Shown one piece after another: positions 35,177 to 47,841 of a stretch of DNA of 64,000 nucleotides. This stretch comes from Mariannaea sp. PMI_226 (Eukaryota > Ascomycota > Sordariomycetes > Hypocreales > Nectriaceae): the NCBI GenBank assembly GCA_024336345.1, contig JANFOG010000008.1:1674001-1738000 (forward strand), written 5' to 3'. The translations under genes and the position numbers were made by a program. The notes beneath the pieces are model-generated. The model was given only the letters and a program-made list of their open reading frames with translations, had not been told where the DNA came from and searched no databases. Numbering within the stretch: position 1 is the first letter of the stretch; each line of letters opens with the position of its first letter.

Positions 35177-36403
35177 ATGTCCAAGGTAGCAACGGACTTT
35201 GAAAAGATCATCAACGAGGGTAAGCCCTCCCTGGCCTTTCTCATCAATCTTCCAGGACGAAACTAACCATTTTCTTCTCTTCTCCTCCATTTTCCAGGCC
35301 GCGAGCGGAAGAAGAACGAAGCCCTCGCCTCCAAGATCCTGCTCAGGAATCGTCGCCAGAGCGCCCCCTCGAAGCTCAAGGCCGTCACAGGTCCATCCCT
35401 CGCCAGCCGCGTCGGCATCAAGAAGGTACAGCCTCCTCCTCAGTCCCGATCCCACCCCCGTCGCCGTCCATGAAAAGCAAAAGACCGGTTATTAAAACTT
35501 TTTCTCTCTTTTTTCGCCATGCAAACAGCGCAATTCCACTGCCAACCTCAAAGGGAACCAGCCCGCCGCTGGCAACGTCAATGGCGAGTGGACTCACGAT
35601 CTCCATAGCTCCGTCAATGGAGGCGCCAGCCCTGCACGTGGCGGCTCATTGAGCTCTCGTATCGCTGCTCCCGGTAGCAGGAAAGCCAAACGTGCCGCCC
35701 GCCTGTCCGCCGCAGTCGATCGCATGGACACCTCGACGGATGCGCCTCAGCAGGTCAACATCGTCAAGCCTGCTTCGAAAAACCCCATGGGCATCAGCAT
35801 CCGCGGGCTCGCGGGCCCGTTCTGCGTTATGGCCCAGAACTTTGCACCCGGGACGACTGCCGCCGATATTGAGAGTGCTATGACACCTGTGGGAGGAGAG
35901 ATGGTCAGCTGCAAGATTGTCAAGACTAAGCCCATCATGATTGTTGAGATGGCATTTGCGTCTCGAGAAGGTGGTGAGCAAGTCATTGAGACTTTCAACG
36001 ACAAGACTGTTAGTTTCTCTATACATTCCTCTCTCCGTTCTCAATCCGTTCTCAATCCGTTCTCCTCCCCCAAACCACTAACACACGTTCCCAGGCCGAT
36101 GGCAGAATCATCAAAGTCTACCCCAAGATTGGTGGTTACCAGCCCGAGAAGAACACCCCTCCTCCCAATGCCCCCAGCGGTCCCCGTAGCTCCCGTCCCA
36201 ACAACGCCAACGACAACGTCGTCGATGGCTCCATGGGCTTCCCTGATCTTATCGACAAGTCCAACACCAACGGATCTTCGTCGCGAAGTGATCGCCTATA
36301 CAGCGACAAGATGGTCAACGGCAACCAGAGAGGCCGTGGAAGCCAAAGGGGTCGTGGCGAAGGTTCAGGGCGATCGGGAAGACAGTCGTCTTTCCGTTCA
36401 TAA
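35177..36403 (+). CDS. RRM-fold putative RNA-binding protein
   Basis: Four exons, 35177-35219, 35298-35425, 35529-36008 and 36095-36403, give 319 aa. The short first exon (14 codons plus one base) carries MSKVATDFEKIINEG. A basic Ser/Arg region follows, then a single RRM-like domain (about 140-235) starting with ISIRGLAGPFCVMAQNFAPG, with degenerate RNP motifs and a beta-4 like RIIKVYPKIGGY. The C-terminus is Asn/Ser-rich and ends in RGRG and SGRSGRQ repeats typical of RNA binding. The N-terminal acidic-hydrophobic box and flanking basic arms recall REF/ALY (Yra1/Mlo3) export adaptors, but the match is loose and no symbol is assigned. Intron 3 contains a threefold CGTTCTCAAT-type repeat (36033-36065). 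Confidence 0.75.
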
Positions 36404-37874
36404 ATTCTGGATCTCTTTGTCATCTCTTTTATTTTTATTATTTTTTTTAGTTTCTCAGATATTTACCACAATACCATTCTCGCATGGTCCGGATATGCGG
36501 ATGTTTGTAGCAATAGGGGATACTGGGGAAAAGCAGAACATTGGCTCACATGCGGAAGAAAGATGTAGAAGATGGCCTCTTGGGTTCGGCGTTTCATGGA
36601 GTTGGACTTGCACAAACTACAGACAAAATATCTTTTTTTTGAATGATTCAGACTGTACTTCATACCAATCCTCAAATGACGTTGCCAGGTCTATATTCGT
36701 GTTAAATATAACCACACCTGTCTGTCTTGAAAACAGGCCAAGTTACTCAAAGTGGTGGTAGAATGTCTACGCAACAACGAGCACAGTCATTGTACGATAG
36801 CTTTGGACAGAATTACTTTCACGCATACCACTTCAGCAGCAAGACATCTCTAATACTCTCTTGGAGGAGAAAAAAATTATACGTGGTCTAAAAACCGTAC
36901 TTCTTATTGTTCTTTTGTCCCTTATCCCATACGACCAAGATACACAGATTTAGTTAGCCCCCTTAGCAAACACCAACAGAACCACGTAAAAGGGGAAGAA
37001 AAGAAGAAGAAAAGAAGAGTCGAGGGAGAGCCTCGTAGCAAGAACCCCCCCCTCTAACCATGCAAGCGCTTTCATCTTTCGTACACCGGGTCAGAAAACA
37101 AAACACACACACAAAGGTGACATATCTACAGCCAAGCTACATCTTTGCTGGGCATGAAGTCGCCCCGAGGCCGTGACACCCTCCCTAACCATCCACCATC
37201 CCTTCTGTTGGGTGGAAGAAAAAAGAATATAGAGGCCAGGTCCCACGGCTGGCCAACATCATACAAGAGGTTAAAAAACAAATAAAAGAAGACCACCATG
37301 GGCGCATGTTCCAACCCAGTTCAACAACACACTGGGACATACCCCCCTTCACACCAAAAAGAACATAGAAAAGAACCATCCTTGGAACAGACTCCCCCCT
37401 TTTCTGTATGCAACATCCTTTGAGCCACACCCTTCACCTACTCGTTCTTCTCCCCTCCCAGGTCCTCATCATGGATGCCTGGAAAACCACCGAGCACTAC
37501 AACTCGTGGTCTCTCTCGGCTTGTCCTTGTATTCAGAAAATCCATTTGTCCTCATCAGAATCACCAGAGCATTCTTAACCCCCCACCAAGTTCTTTCAAT
37601 CGTGCGTCCGCCAACGTCTAGAAACGCGGCATGATCCAGATATCTTTGCTTCTCTACACCTTGACGCGAACTCAAGGGAAGACTCTGACATTTGGCCCCC
37701 GCCTCCCCCTCCTCCCCCCCTCTGCAAGACGTTCCCGCTTTGCTTCGAATGTCAACCAAAGTCAGGAGCCCCGTCCTTGTCCTAGCCAAACTCGCACAGC
37801 TGTGGCGAATTCTTGGCTGACGACCGAGAATAGACTCTGGTTGGCAGGGCCGACTAGTCCGCTCTATACACAGC
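36404..37874. other. Convergent 3' region between the RRM gene and YAK1
   Basis: 1.47 kb between facing stops. Short open frames on the minus strand next to the YAK1 stop look like 3' UTR. No gene is supported. Confidence 0.5.
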
Positions 37875-40823
37875 TCAATGCCATGTATTCTGGTTATTTC
37901 CCATGAAGCCTTCTTCAAGGGTGCGTTCTTCCAAGTTGCGGATGAAGTCCCTGTTACTGCGGGTACCCTGCTGGACGCGGCTGCCTCTCCTACCTGTCCG
38001 GGCGGTGCTAGCATCGGCACTTGAAGCTCCCATATCACTAAGTGGAGGGTAGTAAGCAGGGCTGGGTTGTAGCCGGATTGGCTGGCTTGGGTCAAGGTGG
38101 CTGGCAACTCGCTGGATGGCAGCCGGGATGCCGCTCTGTTGCTGCTCCATAGTAGATGCCCGTTGCCGGGGTGGTCGCATTCCGCCTTGTTGATACATAT
38201 TAGGATTTGGCATTTGGGCATATTGACTTTGGGGCACCTGTTGGGGCGCTTGTGACATCATCATTGGCCCATATTGCCCAGGTTGTTGGCCATATGCAGT
38301 CTGCACATTACCATGACTACCGCCCGGGGAGTACATGGTGTTGTTGCCGTACATCTGCGGCTGCACGTGTCCAGACTGAGGATACTGCCCTGCAGACATG
38401 GAAGCATACGCACCCTGTGCTGCCGAGTTTGCCTGTGCCTGTGCCGCCTGCGCTCGTTGCTTGCTGAGAGCCTCAGCTTGTTGCTGCTGCTGGGTCCCCG
38501 GGGCGGGAGATCTGTTGAGAGAGCTCGATTTGAGGTTCATCGGAGGAACGAATGGTCCTGTGAACTTCTGCTGGGTAATGAAAGGATGGAGCTTGGCCTG
38601 CTGAGGAGACCATCTCTCCAGGGGGTTTATTGTTAGGAGACCTCGGACAAAGTCAATAAACGCCACCCGATTGTTCATTTCTGCAACTTGTTAGTTGATT
38701 GTATGCCACACTATTCCAAGGAAACCTTACCTCGGTCAATTTCGCTCTGCTTCATATTCTTTCGCGGCATTGGGTATGACTTGATAATCTCCGGAAGGGT
38801 ATTCGCCTGGAAGTATTTCTTGCTAGGCTGCTCCTTGGTCGAGTGTTCTCTTGCGTATTGTTCCATACTCTTGAGTTGATATGTCCTTCGTCCAAATTCA
38901 TCCTGTCTCTTCTCGAAAAACTCGCCTGCTTGCTTGCCCATCTCAATCATCCAGTTGGGTGGGTTGCCAAGCATTTCAACAATTCGTGAAACCTGGTTGT
39001 ATTCTGAAGATCCAGGGAACAAAGGCAATCCCAGGAATAGTTCGACCACGATACAACCCAGTGACCACATGTCGATAGCCGAGGAGTAAGGGAGACCCAG
39101 TAAGACTTCGGGCGAACGATAGAATCGTGATTGGATGTAGGTATAAACGGTCTGTCGCTCATCACATGCCGAACCGAAATCGATAATCTTGATAATGGGA
39201 CTCTCGAGGTTCTTGAGCAGAATATTTTCGGGTTTCAAATCACAGTGAATTAGACGGGCCTTGTTGAGAAGTGCAAGGCCATTGAGAAGCTGTTGGGCGA
39301 AGACGCGAACCAGAGTTGTGCTGAGGCCTCTGAATTGATTTTGCTTAATAAGCTCGTACAGATTGACGCTCAGGAGCTCAAACACTAGGCAAAGATGCTG
39401 GCGATGGATGAAGGTATCCTTGAGGCGCAAAAGATGGTGGTCGTCGTTCTTGTCGAGCTTCGTGTTAAGCTATTCGCGCGGGGATCAGTCAGTATGATCT
39501 AGGTTCCTCCTCAGCTATACTAAGGAACCAACGTACCAGATCTAGGACTGAAACCTCCATCATACTTTGATTGAAATATGCGGTTCGGTTCTTGATGACT
39601 TTGACAGCCACCACTTCCTGCGTCTTGAGGTTCTGGCATTTGACGACCTGGCCAAAGGTACCTTGACCAAGAACATCCAGGATGAGGTATCGGTTCCTAT
39701 ATTGAAAAACGTCAGTCACATAGGATATGATTGAAATACGGTAGACATTATTCATACTTGTGGCCGGCTTCCTCTGAACCAAGAATATCGTTTACGTATA
39801 GAATATAGTCACTGTCCTCATTGTCATAGCCATCATTCTTGACACCCTTGCTCGGCTTAGTCAAGACTCTGCGGGGGTTTCGAGACGATTCGTATTTAAA
39901 GCCGGGATTGCAGATTCGATATGTTGCGGGGAGGTGAACTGTTAGAGCTTGGAGAGGCTAGACAAAGCGAACGGAGGTCAGCAAAATTTTCCGCTAACAA
40001 ATGAGGGGTTAATTGGGGCGAGACGTACGCTGATGAAGCCACCTTCAGGGTTCGCGCGCCGGAAGGGAGGCTGAGAATTGACTTTGGGTCGAAGCTCGGA
40101 GGGCGATCTCAATTTCTTGAACTCAGGAACAGGGCCACGAGAGATGGAAGAGGACGGCACAGGACGACGAGGTGACTTTGGATCACCATAAGAACCATCT
40201 ATGTTAGAGATGGATGTTGGGGTATAGGCATCCTGTGATGCATAGGCCGACATTGGGGGTAGTTGCGGTGCCTGTTGTTGTTGCTGGCGGCCAGTGAAGT
40301 AGGGAGATTGGGAATAATCGGGCTGGCGGGTGGGTGACTGTCTCTGGGACGGGCTGGAAAGCTGGCCAACTTGACCCTGTTTGGGGGCATAAGGCGAACT
40401 GGGGGATAGGGTTTCCATGGGGGAGTATCGCTGGGCGGCAGAAGAAGGCTCCTGGGGGGAGTGAAGGTTGATAGGACGTCCACCTGACAGGTGAGATTGG
40501 TGATGAGGTCTCATCGGGTATTTGATGCCAGCGTGGGCATCGTGAGCGTCATGCATGGCAACGTCACCGCTCCCGTCGCGCATATGAGAGGCGGCAATGG
40601 GAGAACCGACGGGGAGACTGTTGTTGTTACTGTTGTTGGCAGCGGATGGAGGAGCGGAACCCGCGTGGACGGGGACACCTCCGTGGTACTGGTCATATTT
40701 GTATCCGGCGGGAGGCGGGGGCTGCTGGGGAGCATAGTCCCGGGAGATCTGGCCGCTGCCGTTATGTCGCCTCGAGGCGCCGGGCGAGGCAGCGTCGGTA
40801 TATGACTGCCACTGGGAATCCAT
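37875..40823 (-). CDS. YAK1: DYRK-family protein kinase YAK1
   Basis: YAK1 is a dual-specificity kinase opposed by PKA that slows growth and promotes stress and starvation responses. Five exons, 40823-40029, 39957-39758, 39696-39537, 39469-38731 and 38680-37875, give 899 aa; introns are 50-71 nt. The first 270 residues are Pro/Gln/Ser-rich. A DYRK-homology box (SDYILYVNDILG) precedes the kinase domain (about 335-670), which has GQGTFGQVV (glycine loop, 342-350), VAVKVIKN (Lys364), IHCDLKPENILL (catalytic Asp462) and DFGSAC (Asp482). The activation loop is VYTYIQSRFYRSPE, with Tyr496 as the expected autophosphorylated tyrosine. A Gln/Met/Pro-rich tail follows. All catalytic residues are present. 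Confidence 0.96.
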
Positions 40824-41542
40824 TGATGGCGCTGTCTGGACGGGATGCGGCGACAGCAGCGCAACTACAACGGCACCTCAGCAGACGCTGGGGGGGGAGG
40901 GAAGGGGTGCAGCGAAAGCTCGAAGCTGGAGCTGCTGGTGTGCCGCGGCGGCAGTAGCGTCTTACGGGCGGCGATGTTCGCGAGAGGGCGGAGGAGTCGA
41001 GGGCCGGCGTATGGGAAAATAATTTTCGGCTTCGAGAGTTCGAAGTCTGCCGACTTGGAGGAGGAGAGATGGCCGGATTGGGGGGGAGGCTGACTGGATG
41101 GATGCAATGTAGGTAGGGAGTCGAGGAGTTGGGTTGAATGGTACGTCGCGCGTAGCGCAGCGTAGTAAGGTGGGTGGTAGCGCAGTGACGCTGGAGCGTC
41201 AAGAGGCGGAGCGGAGAGCAAGAGACGAGAGGGTGCTGCCCGGAGCAAGATCCCAGCCCAGACCAGAGGTGGGAGTGGGCTGCGGAGGTGGTTATGTTTC
41301 TACCTCAGCGTAGGTACCCCAGGTAGGTAAGGTCGCGTAGGCGGTACGGCACCGCACCCAAATTACCCAGAGACGCCGAGGCGGGATTGGGCAGTCAATG
41401 GTGGAGGCCCAAGTCTTTGCAGGGGCCCAGGGTGCAAAGGGATCCTGATCGACGGGGAGTGGCAGTGACAGCGATATAAATGCCAGATACGTTGTCAAGG
41501 GCAGAAGAATCAGGTTTGAAAATGGACCGAGATAGACGTCGC
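40824..41542 (-). promoter_or_regulatory. AUG-free leader/promoter of YAK1
   Basis: On the minus strand no ATG occurs in the 719 nt before the YAK1 start, where about eleven are expected. The sequence is C/T-rich on that strand, suggesting a long 5' UTR. The start site is not visible. Confidence 0.5.
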
Positions 41543-43131
41543 CATCAGGGGAGCTTTTATTACGTGGATGCGCTCATAGTTGACGGGAGCGGGAAATTGG
41601 AGATGCACAGAAAAAAAAAAAAAAAAGTGTTAGGTGAGAAGAGCAGTGATGTGTGTGTGTGATCATGGACAATGAGTCTAATGTAACAAGTCTAGCAGGC
41701 AGGAGGAAGCCAGACGGAGAAAAAGATTATATGTGGTAGTGACGAGGTCGAAGAGTGGTAGATGGCGTGAGGGACAGAGAGTTGAGAGAGAGGGAGAGGG
41801 AGTATGTGAGTCCCAGATGTCGCAGCCTTTTGGCTTGGGATGGGGATGAGATGGGATGAGATGGGATGGCTCGGATGAGCTGGGTGCTTTCTCTGTATGT
41901 CTCTCTCTCTCTCTTGATCTTGGCGCCATCTGAGAAGGAACCTAAGAGACGGGGAGGGGCCACAGAGAGGGAGTGAGAGGAGAGAGGAAGTAAGTATGTG
42001 TGTGTGTGCAGCCTAACTGCCCTCAGGTACCATCGCAGAAGGTTTTGGGTGCATCTCTACAAACTTTTTTTAGTGAGTGACACTGCGAGGTGTTTTCCTG
42101 CCTCCCCAGAAAACAGAAAACAGGACATTTTCACGTCTAGATCGACCGGACTCCAGACGGGAGTTGCCACTAACATGCCGACGTCAACTCTTTTTACTCG
42201 CCCGCCACGGACAGATGGGGTGGATTCGAGTCGTGTGGGTTTCAGACATTCTGCAGCAAGTGCAAAAACAAAATAAGTTGCGTTGCGGATAATTACAGCG
42301 GAAAAGAAAAGAAAAAGAAAAAAAAAAAAAGGACGGAGAATTGACTTACATTAAAGGTATCTAGATATGAATATGTAGACAATTTTTTTTCCCTCTCCCT
42401 GGGCCCAAGATACCTAAATTCTTCTTTGCCTACCTAGGTACCTTACCTTTCTACTTGTTGGGATAAATGGCAGGAAGAACTCTGCCTGGAAAGAAAGGTG
42501 TTCAAGTGGATGGATGACATCGTCAGTCAGTAAGCAAAGTAACCAAGTACCCCATGGGATGGCCCGGGTTCTTGAAAACACAACTCGCCGCTATTCTTCA
42601 TCATTAATTACGATAGTGTAGTCAGTGACATGTGATAATATTGCCAATGAGGCTATTCTGAGGAGGGATTGGGCCTGCAAGGAAAAGCATCGATTGACTA
42701 CCAACAGTTCCTTGCTTGCTTGCCTCTGGTCGGACGGGCCATGCACAGGACGGAGTACCCGAAACGCCAAGGCAACCTGAACTTGTCAATGCCCACTTCC
42801 GCAACGTACCTCGTACGCAGCGGGGAAGTAAGACAAAGACGGGTGTAATTTTATCTTCAATACTCTGATCATCACTTCGCGTACGGATTAATTAATTAAT
42901 TCTCTAGCATGCAGATTGCTCATATTAATCATACAGCCACTTTGATTCCCTGGATTGAATCAATCAATAGTTTGGGAGGTGAGCCAAGAATGATGAGCTC
43001 GATTCAGCTGAGTCCCTCTGAAATAAGCAGCTCAGCTCCAATCTTGAACTTACTGGGATTCCTAGATAAATCAGCCTGAATGCCAATCAATTACTTCCTG
43101 CTCCCTGTCTAGAGAATAGGAAACCTTTGGT

Positions 43132-43162
<31 letters not shown>

Positions 43163-46120
43163 CCTTCTCTCTCTTTTATTACTCCTTTCTCCTTGTCCCT
43201 TCACATTGACGATCTGAAGACTGAAACATTCATCGCTGAAGCACATGAAGACAACGAAATCGCCCCGCCTTCCAGCCAGGCTAGTTGCTAGGTTCTTTAG
43301 TTCCTCTAGAGGCAGGCACTAAACCAGGCGAGCATTTAGCATCAGTGATTGGAACAAGCCAAAAATTAAATAAATTAAATAAATCAAATAAATCAAACGT
43401 GCTCCATACCTACCAAGCAGGTAGGTGCGCAGGACATTAGGTAGTCTCAGCTGTACTCACCTTTGGTGTGTCCTCAAGCAATACAGCCATATTACAGAAT
43501 CTTCTCTCATTGCTTTCTCCAGTGTATCTATAATTAATCTCTTGCTTGATACCAAGGTACTGACTGACCTACATAATTCTTCGCAAATTCTTGCAACAGC
43601 ACCCTGAAGCCCGAGCAGGGAGGAGAAGTGACCATCAGTACATGCCTCTCTCCACACAAAGCGATCTCCATGCACCTACCAGCCCCCCCTCGTACCAAAG
43701 GTCTCTCCAGCACCGAACACATGTTCCTGGCCTCCCATTCCTTTAATAAATTGGAGCTAGGGTCACTTCATGTACAACAGCATCTTCTTATCACGGCCAT
43801 GGCTGCCAAAGGTTATAGGCCTTTTCATATTTTGCATGACAGATGTTGCCAAATAAGTAGCTTTCAGAATTCCAGCCAGCAAATAATTTGTAGAATAACA
43901 CGAAAAGCGTGGACAAGTCTTTGCGAATCGCGGAATCCCTAATCCAGCTCCCACATTCATTACAACAGTTAGTTATAATGAAGGAATATAAATACGGATA
44001 GCAGACCAACATGCATGATATTTCCCTCCCGCATACCCACCTTCTTGCTCATCAGCGATCTGTTTGTTGGTTCTTCTACCTACCAACCTTGGGTAGGTAC
44101 CTGCTAAGGAGTAAATGTTAGTAGCATGGCACTTCATGTGGGTAATGGCCACCATGGTGCCATCATAAGTACGAGCAAGCGCCAAAGTACCCGTGGACAT
44201 CTAATATTCTTTATCCAAATCCCAAAGCTTTTTATGTATCCAGAGCAATCAAAAATACAAGCACGCAGTATGTGCCAATGCACTGTCTCCTACCTTACCT
44301 ATGTACCTATCGGCCCTGTTCAGAATGCAATAAAACGCTAGGAATCAGGAATCCACCACCTCAGCCGTGCTTGGGGCAGGCCACTGGCGGCCTGTTTGAC
44401 CGTGGCTCGTCGTCTCCGATAGCCTTGTCGAACCAGCTTCTGAAACACCCACTAGACAACACCAACAAGCGCTTCGCCCCCCCTCGATATGGCTATTATA
44501 TGTCTACATAGTACGGGATACGTAGACCCTGTCTCCGCTAAGGAGTGAACAGACTTGGTTTGAACAACATCCAACAGGACCCCAACTTGCCACGACATCT
44601 AAAGTGGGGGGGAGGGGGGAGGTTCAAGGTTCGGTTTGGGACGCCATGAGGTCGACAGTGATTGAGTGTGACGTCCCTGCCTCTCTGGTGACAACGACAA
44701 TTATTCTTGTTGTTTTTGATATTGTTATCATCGTCGTCATCATTGGCATTATTCTTTTCCTCGGGAATACGTCTCAGTTTTGGTGTAATGGGTTCTGTAC
44801 TACTTTGCACTAGCCTATGAAGAGTCCGTGGAACGTTGCAGTAAACGGCAAATGGCTGCAGTCTCCTCATCTCCAACAAGAGGAGCACGGCAGAAACCAA
44901 GCGGCAGGGAATATGCATGTTTGCACTTGTTGTGACTCTTCCCGCCGTGGCGATCAAGTCATTGAGAACTGGCGAATCACAGGAATGGGATAATTCTGGT
45001 GAGTTGATCATTGCCTGAAATTATAGTTTTCGTTATGCTTGTTTATTCGAGGACTTTGTAGAAGTGTCGCCTAGTAGGACTGCAACCCTCTTATTCCTGG
45101 CCATGCCACCTACTAAAGCACCAAGAGATCCTATAAGTTGTGGCATTTTTGTCTTATTTTGTCATTGTATAAACCAGTTTGCAGCATTTGAGAGGGCGCA
45201 AACAGGCGACATGGCCCAAGTAGTTACGTGGTGGTCATGAATATCCGCATAGCTACCCCTCTCCTTGTCCATAACACCCTCATGTAGCTCCAAGCAATCA
45301 CCGGCTCATCATTCACTCTTTGTTTCTCACTCTTTTTCCAACATATAAACATGGATAATGTGTGTGTGTGTGTGTGTTGTTGTGTTATAGTAATGTTGTG
45401 TGCAGTTTGCTCTGCGACAGTCACGTCTCTTTTTCTCTCTCGCTCATCTGCCTGTTTGGTGAGATTCTTACTCACTCCATATGTCATAACTCGTGGGAAA
45501 CGTTCCAACAAAGAAGGAAATATCGAGAAATTGTGCCGCTAGATACAGAGAATGCTCCATGAATTGCCGCCCCTCCCACCAGTCATAAGGTACCGAAGTA
45601 GACATAGAAATATCAACGCTCCATGTGAGAGACATGACGGAACATTTCATAACCTCATCAATAGGATAGATAAAGATGGGAGAAAATTGAAACGGAAAAT
45701 ACCAGACTGGCCCCTGACCCAATGCTTTCAAAGGTATCCTAGGGGGTCGATTCGTAAAGAAAAAGGAAAACACGTGGGCGCTCCCAACTTTTGCTTTTTG
45801 ATGACGGAAGGAAACAAGGAAATGCACACAACGAGGCTGGCTGGAAGGGGGGGGTGGGTAAGCAAGAAAAACTCGGTGAAGAGTTAACACACGGGAATCA
45901 CTGGGTAGGTGCCTCGAAACAAACAAAGTAGAAGAGAGAAAGAATAAAGAAAAGAAACCCCAGATACGCGAAAGAAAGAAAAGAAACCAAACAAGAGAAG
46001 GGGGCCTGCACAGGAAATATGGATATCTCAAATGATGATGACAACAAGCCGTTGCATCCCCCAGTTTTCACGCCATCCTCCCATTCATTTCTTGACTCGC
46101 TTGGATTTTCTGGTCGCCTC
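41543..46120. other. Gene-poor region between YAK1 and PUB1
   Basis: 4.6 kb without a recognisable gene. It has many AGGTA/TACCT words (41311-41330, 42431-42447, 44076-44102), a purine-rich stretch near 41760-41990, long A runs (near 41611 and 42320), a 28-nt T run and AAAT repeats near 43365-43395. The last few hundred bases before 46120 should include the PUB1 3' UTR. Confidence 0.5.
43135..43162. repeat. 28-nt poly-T tract
   Basis: An unbroken T run in intergenic DNA. There is no target-site duplication or element body that would make it a retroelement tail. Confidence 0.9.
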
Positions 46121-47841
46121 CTACGGCTGGTATCCACCAAATCCATTGTTAAAGTTCTGTCCGGGACGACCCTGAGCCCATTCGGCATTGGGGGGTTGCT
46201 GACCCCTTCCGTAGCCTCCTGCGCTCTGCGGCCCGGCGTAACCCATTGGTGAGCCTGCGTAGCCGGCGGGTGATCCGGTCTGAGGGCCTCCAAAGTTACC
46301 AGGCTGAGCACCATACTGGCCAGCTACACAATAAAGAACGTTAGTGTTCCTGCACTTATATGCCATACATCAACCTTTTCTCGAAGCTTACCGTTGTACT
46401 GAGGATAGAAAGTAGGGGTGCCTGGATATCCTCCGGGTGTTTGGGCACTCTGAGGGCTATACGGCTGCGCGTTATCGAAACCTCCAGATTGAGGGTTGGG
46501 CGTCTTGTCCTTGCCCCACTAGAAAAACATGTCAATTACCAAGTTTGATGAAGGGTTTTGCGAAATGCCTACACTGCACTTGAGAGGGCGTCCGTTGACG
46601 TTGTAGCCGTTCATTTGGCAAATGGCCATGGCTGCGTTCTCGTGGGTGTCCATCTTGATGAAGGCAAAACCACGGTCAGCTTGGAATCGCGACTCAACGA
46701 CATAGCCGAAGTTCTGGAACAGGGGCACGACGTCATTCGGGGTCGTGTAAGGAGTCAAGTTTCCAACATAGCATGTCGTCTGCCAGCTGGGAGTCTGAGA
46801 CAGAATGACGTCGTAGCTACCGACACCATGAGAGGGGAACTGGTGATGACCGTACGGAGTCGTGGGAGTCAAGCCCATAGCCTGCATTGCCTGTTGCTGA
46901 GCCATGGAAGGTTGGCCCTTCTGGTTCGCCCAGTTGCATCGGATCGCACGAGAGCCGAGCCACTCGCCGTCCATGGAGCTGAGCGCCTTTTCAGCGTCTG
47001 GGCGGTCTCGGAATGCGACAAAGCCATAGCCTCGCGACCTGCCAGTCTTCATATCCCACATGACTCGAGCTTCAGACACTGAGCCAAATGCTGAAAAGGC
47101 CTGAGAAAGGACCTCGTCGTTGACCTCATTGGACAAGTCACCCACGAAAATGTGGAAGTGGTTGGAGGTATCCTCCTTGCTAGAGGTATTTGACTGGTAA
47201 GCCCAGTTGACACGAATTTCCTGCTCTCGAATGTCAGCTTCTCCAGATTTCGATTAGTTGCTTCGGATCGCTAGTGTGGGGGTTTACCGATTGGTGAACT
47301 CGTCGTCCGTTCAAAGTCTGCATAGCGCGCTCAGCAGCACCGGGGTCATCGTACTCGACAAAGCCGTAGTTGTAGCCCTTGGCCTAGAAAAAAGTTGGGT
47401 GGGTTAGCTTCATATTCCCCCCGAACAGATGGAATGGTTTTTTTTTATCAACTTCCGTGAACGACAATGACTTACGTTCTTATCAGGGATGATCTTGACG
47501 TTCTGCACGTGGCCGGTGGTCTCAAAGATTTGTCGCAATACGTCCTCAGTTACACGCTGGTCCAATCCACCGACGTAGAGAGCGCGCTTGTTGGGCTCGG
47601 GAGCGGCACGTCGGAAAGCAGCAGCGCTGGTGGGAGACATCATGCCGCTTTGGTCATTGCCAGACAAGGGAGAGGTTATGGCCGTAGGGATGGGGTTGTT
47701 GTTCTGAGGGATATGAAGAGGTGGAGGAGGAAGGTGGGATGCGTTAGCCTGGCCATTCTGATTTCCTTCGAAGCCAGGAGCACCTGAGTTCGACTGGGGA
47801 GGAGGGAGCTGGCTCGCGTTGGAAGCACCGGCGTCGGCCAT
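46121..47841 (-). CDS. PUB1: PUB1/TIA-1-like three-RRM RNA-binding protein
   Basis: PUB1/TIA-1 proteins bind U-rich and AU-rich RNA, affect mRNA stability and join stress granules. Five exons, 47841-47476, 47383-47288, 47220-46573, 46518-46392 and 46323-46121, give 479 aa; introns are 54-92 nt. The N-terminus is Pro/Gln/Asn-rich. RRM1 (about 86-162) starts with KRALYVGGLDQRVTE and has RNP1 as YNYGFVEYD. RRM2 (about 175-253) starts with HIFVGDLSNEV and has RGYGFVAF. RRM3 (about 302-370) starts with TTCYVGNLTPYTT and has DRGFAFIKMD. The tail is Gly/Gln/Tyr-rich, like a prion-type stress-granule domain. The exon 2-3 acceptor could lie 3 nt upstream, adding one residue. Confidence 0.93.

Noticed and set aside
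45468..46031. 187-codon minus-strand Phe/Leu-rich frame after PUB1
   Set aside because: Low-complexity translation in the presumed 3' UTR, with no homology that I can recognise.
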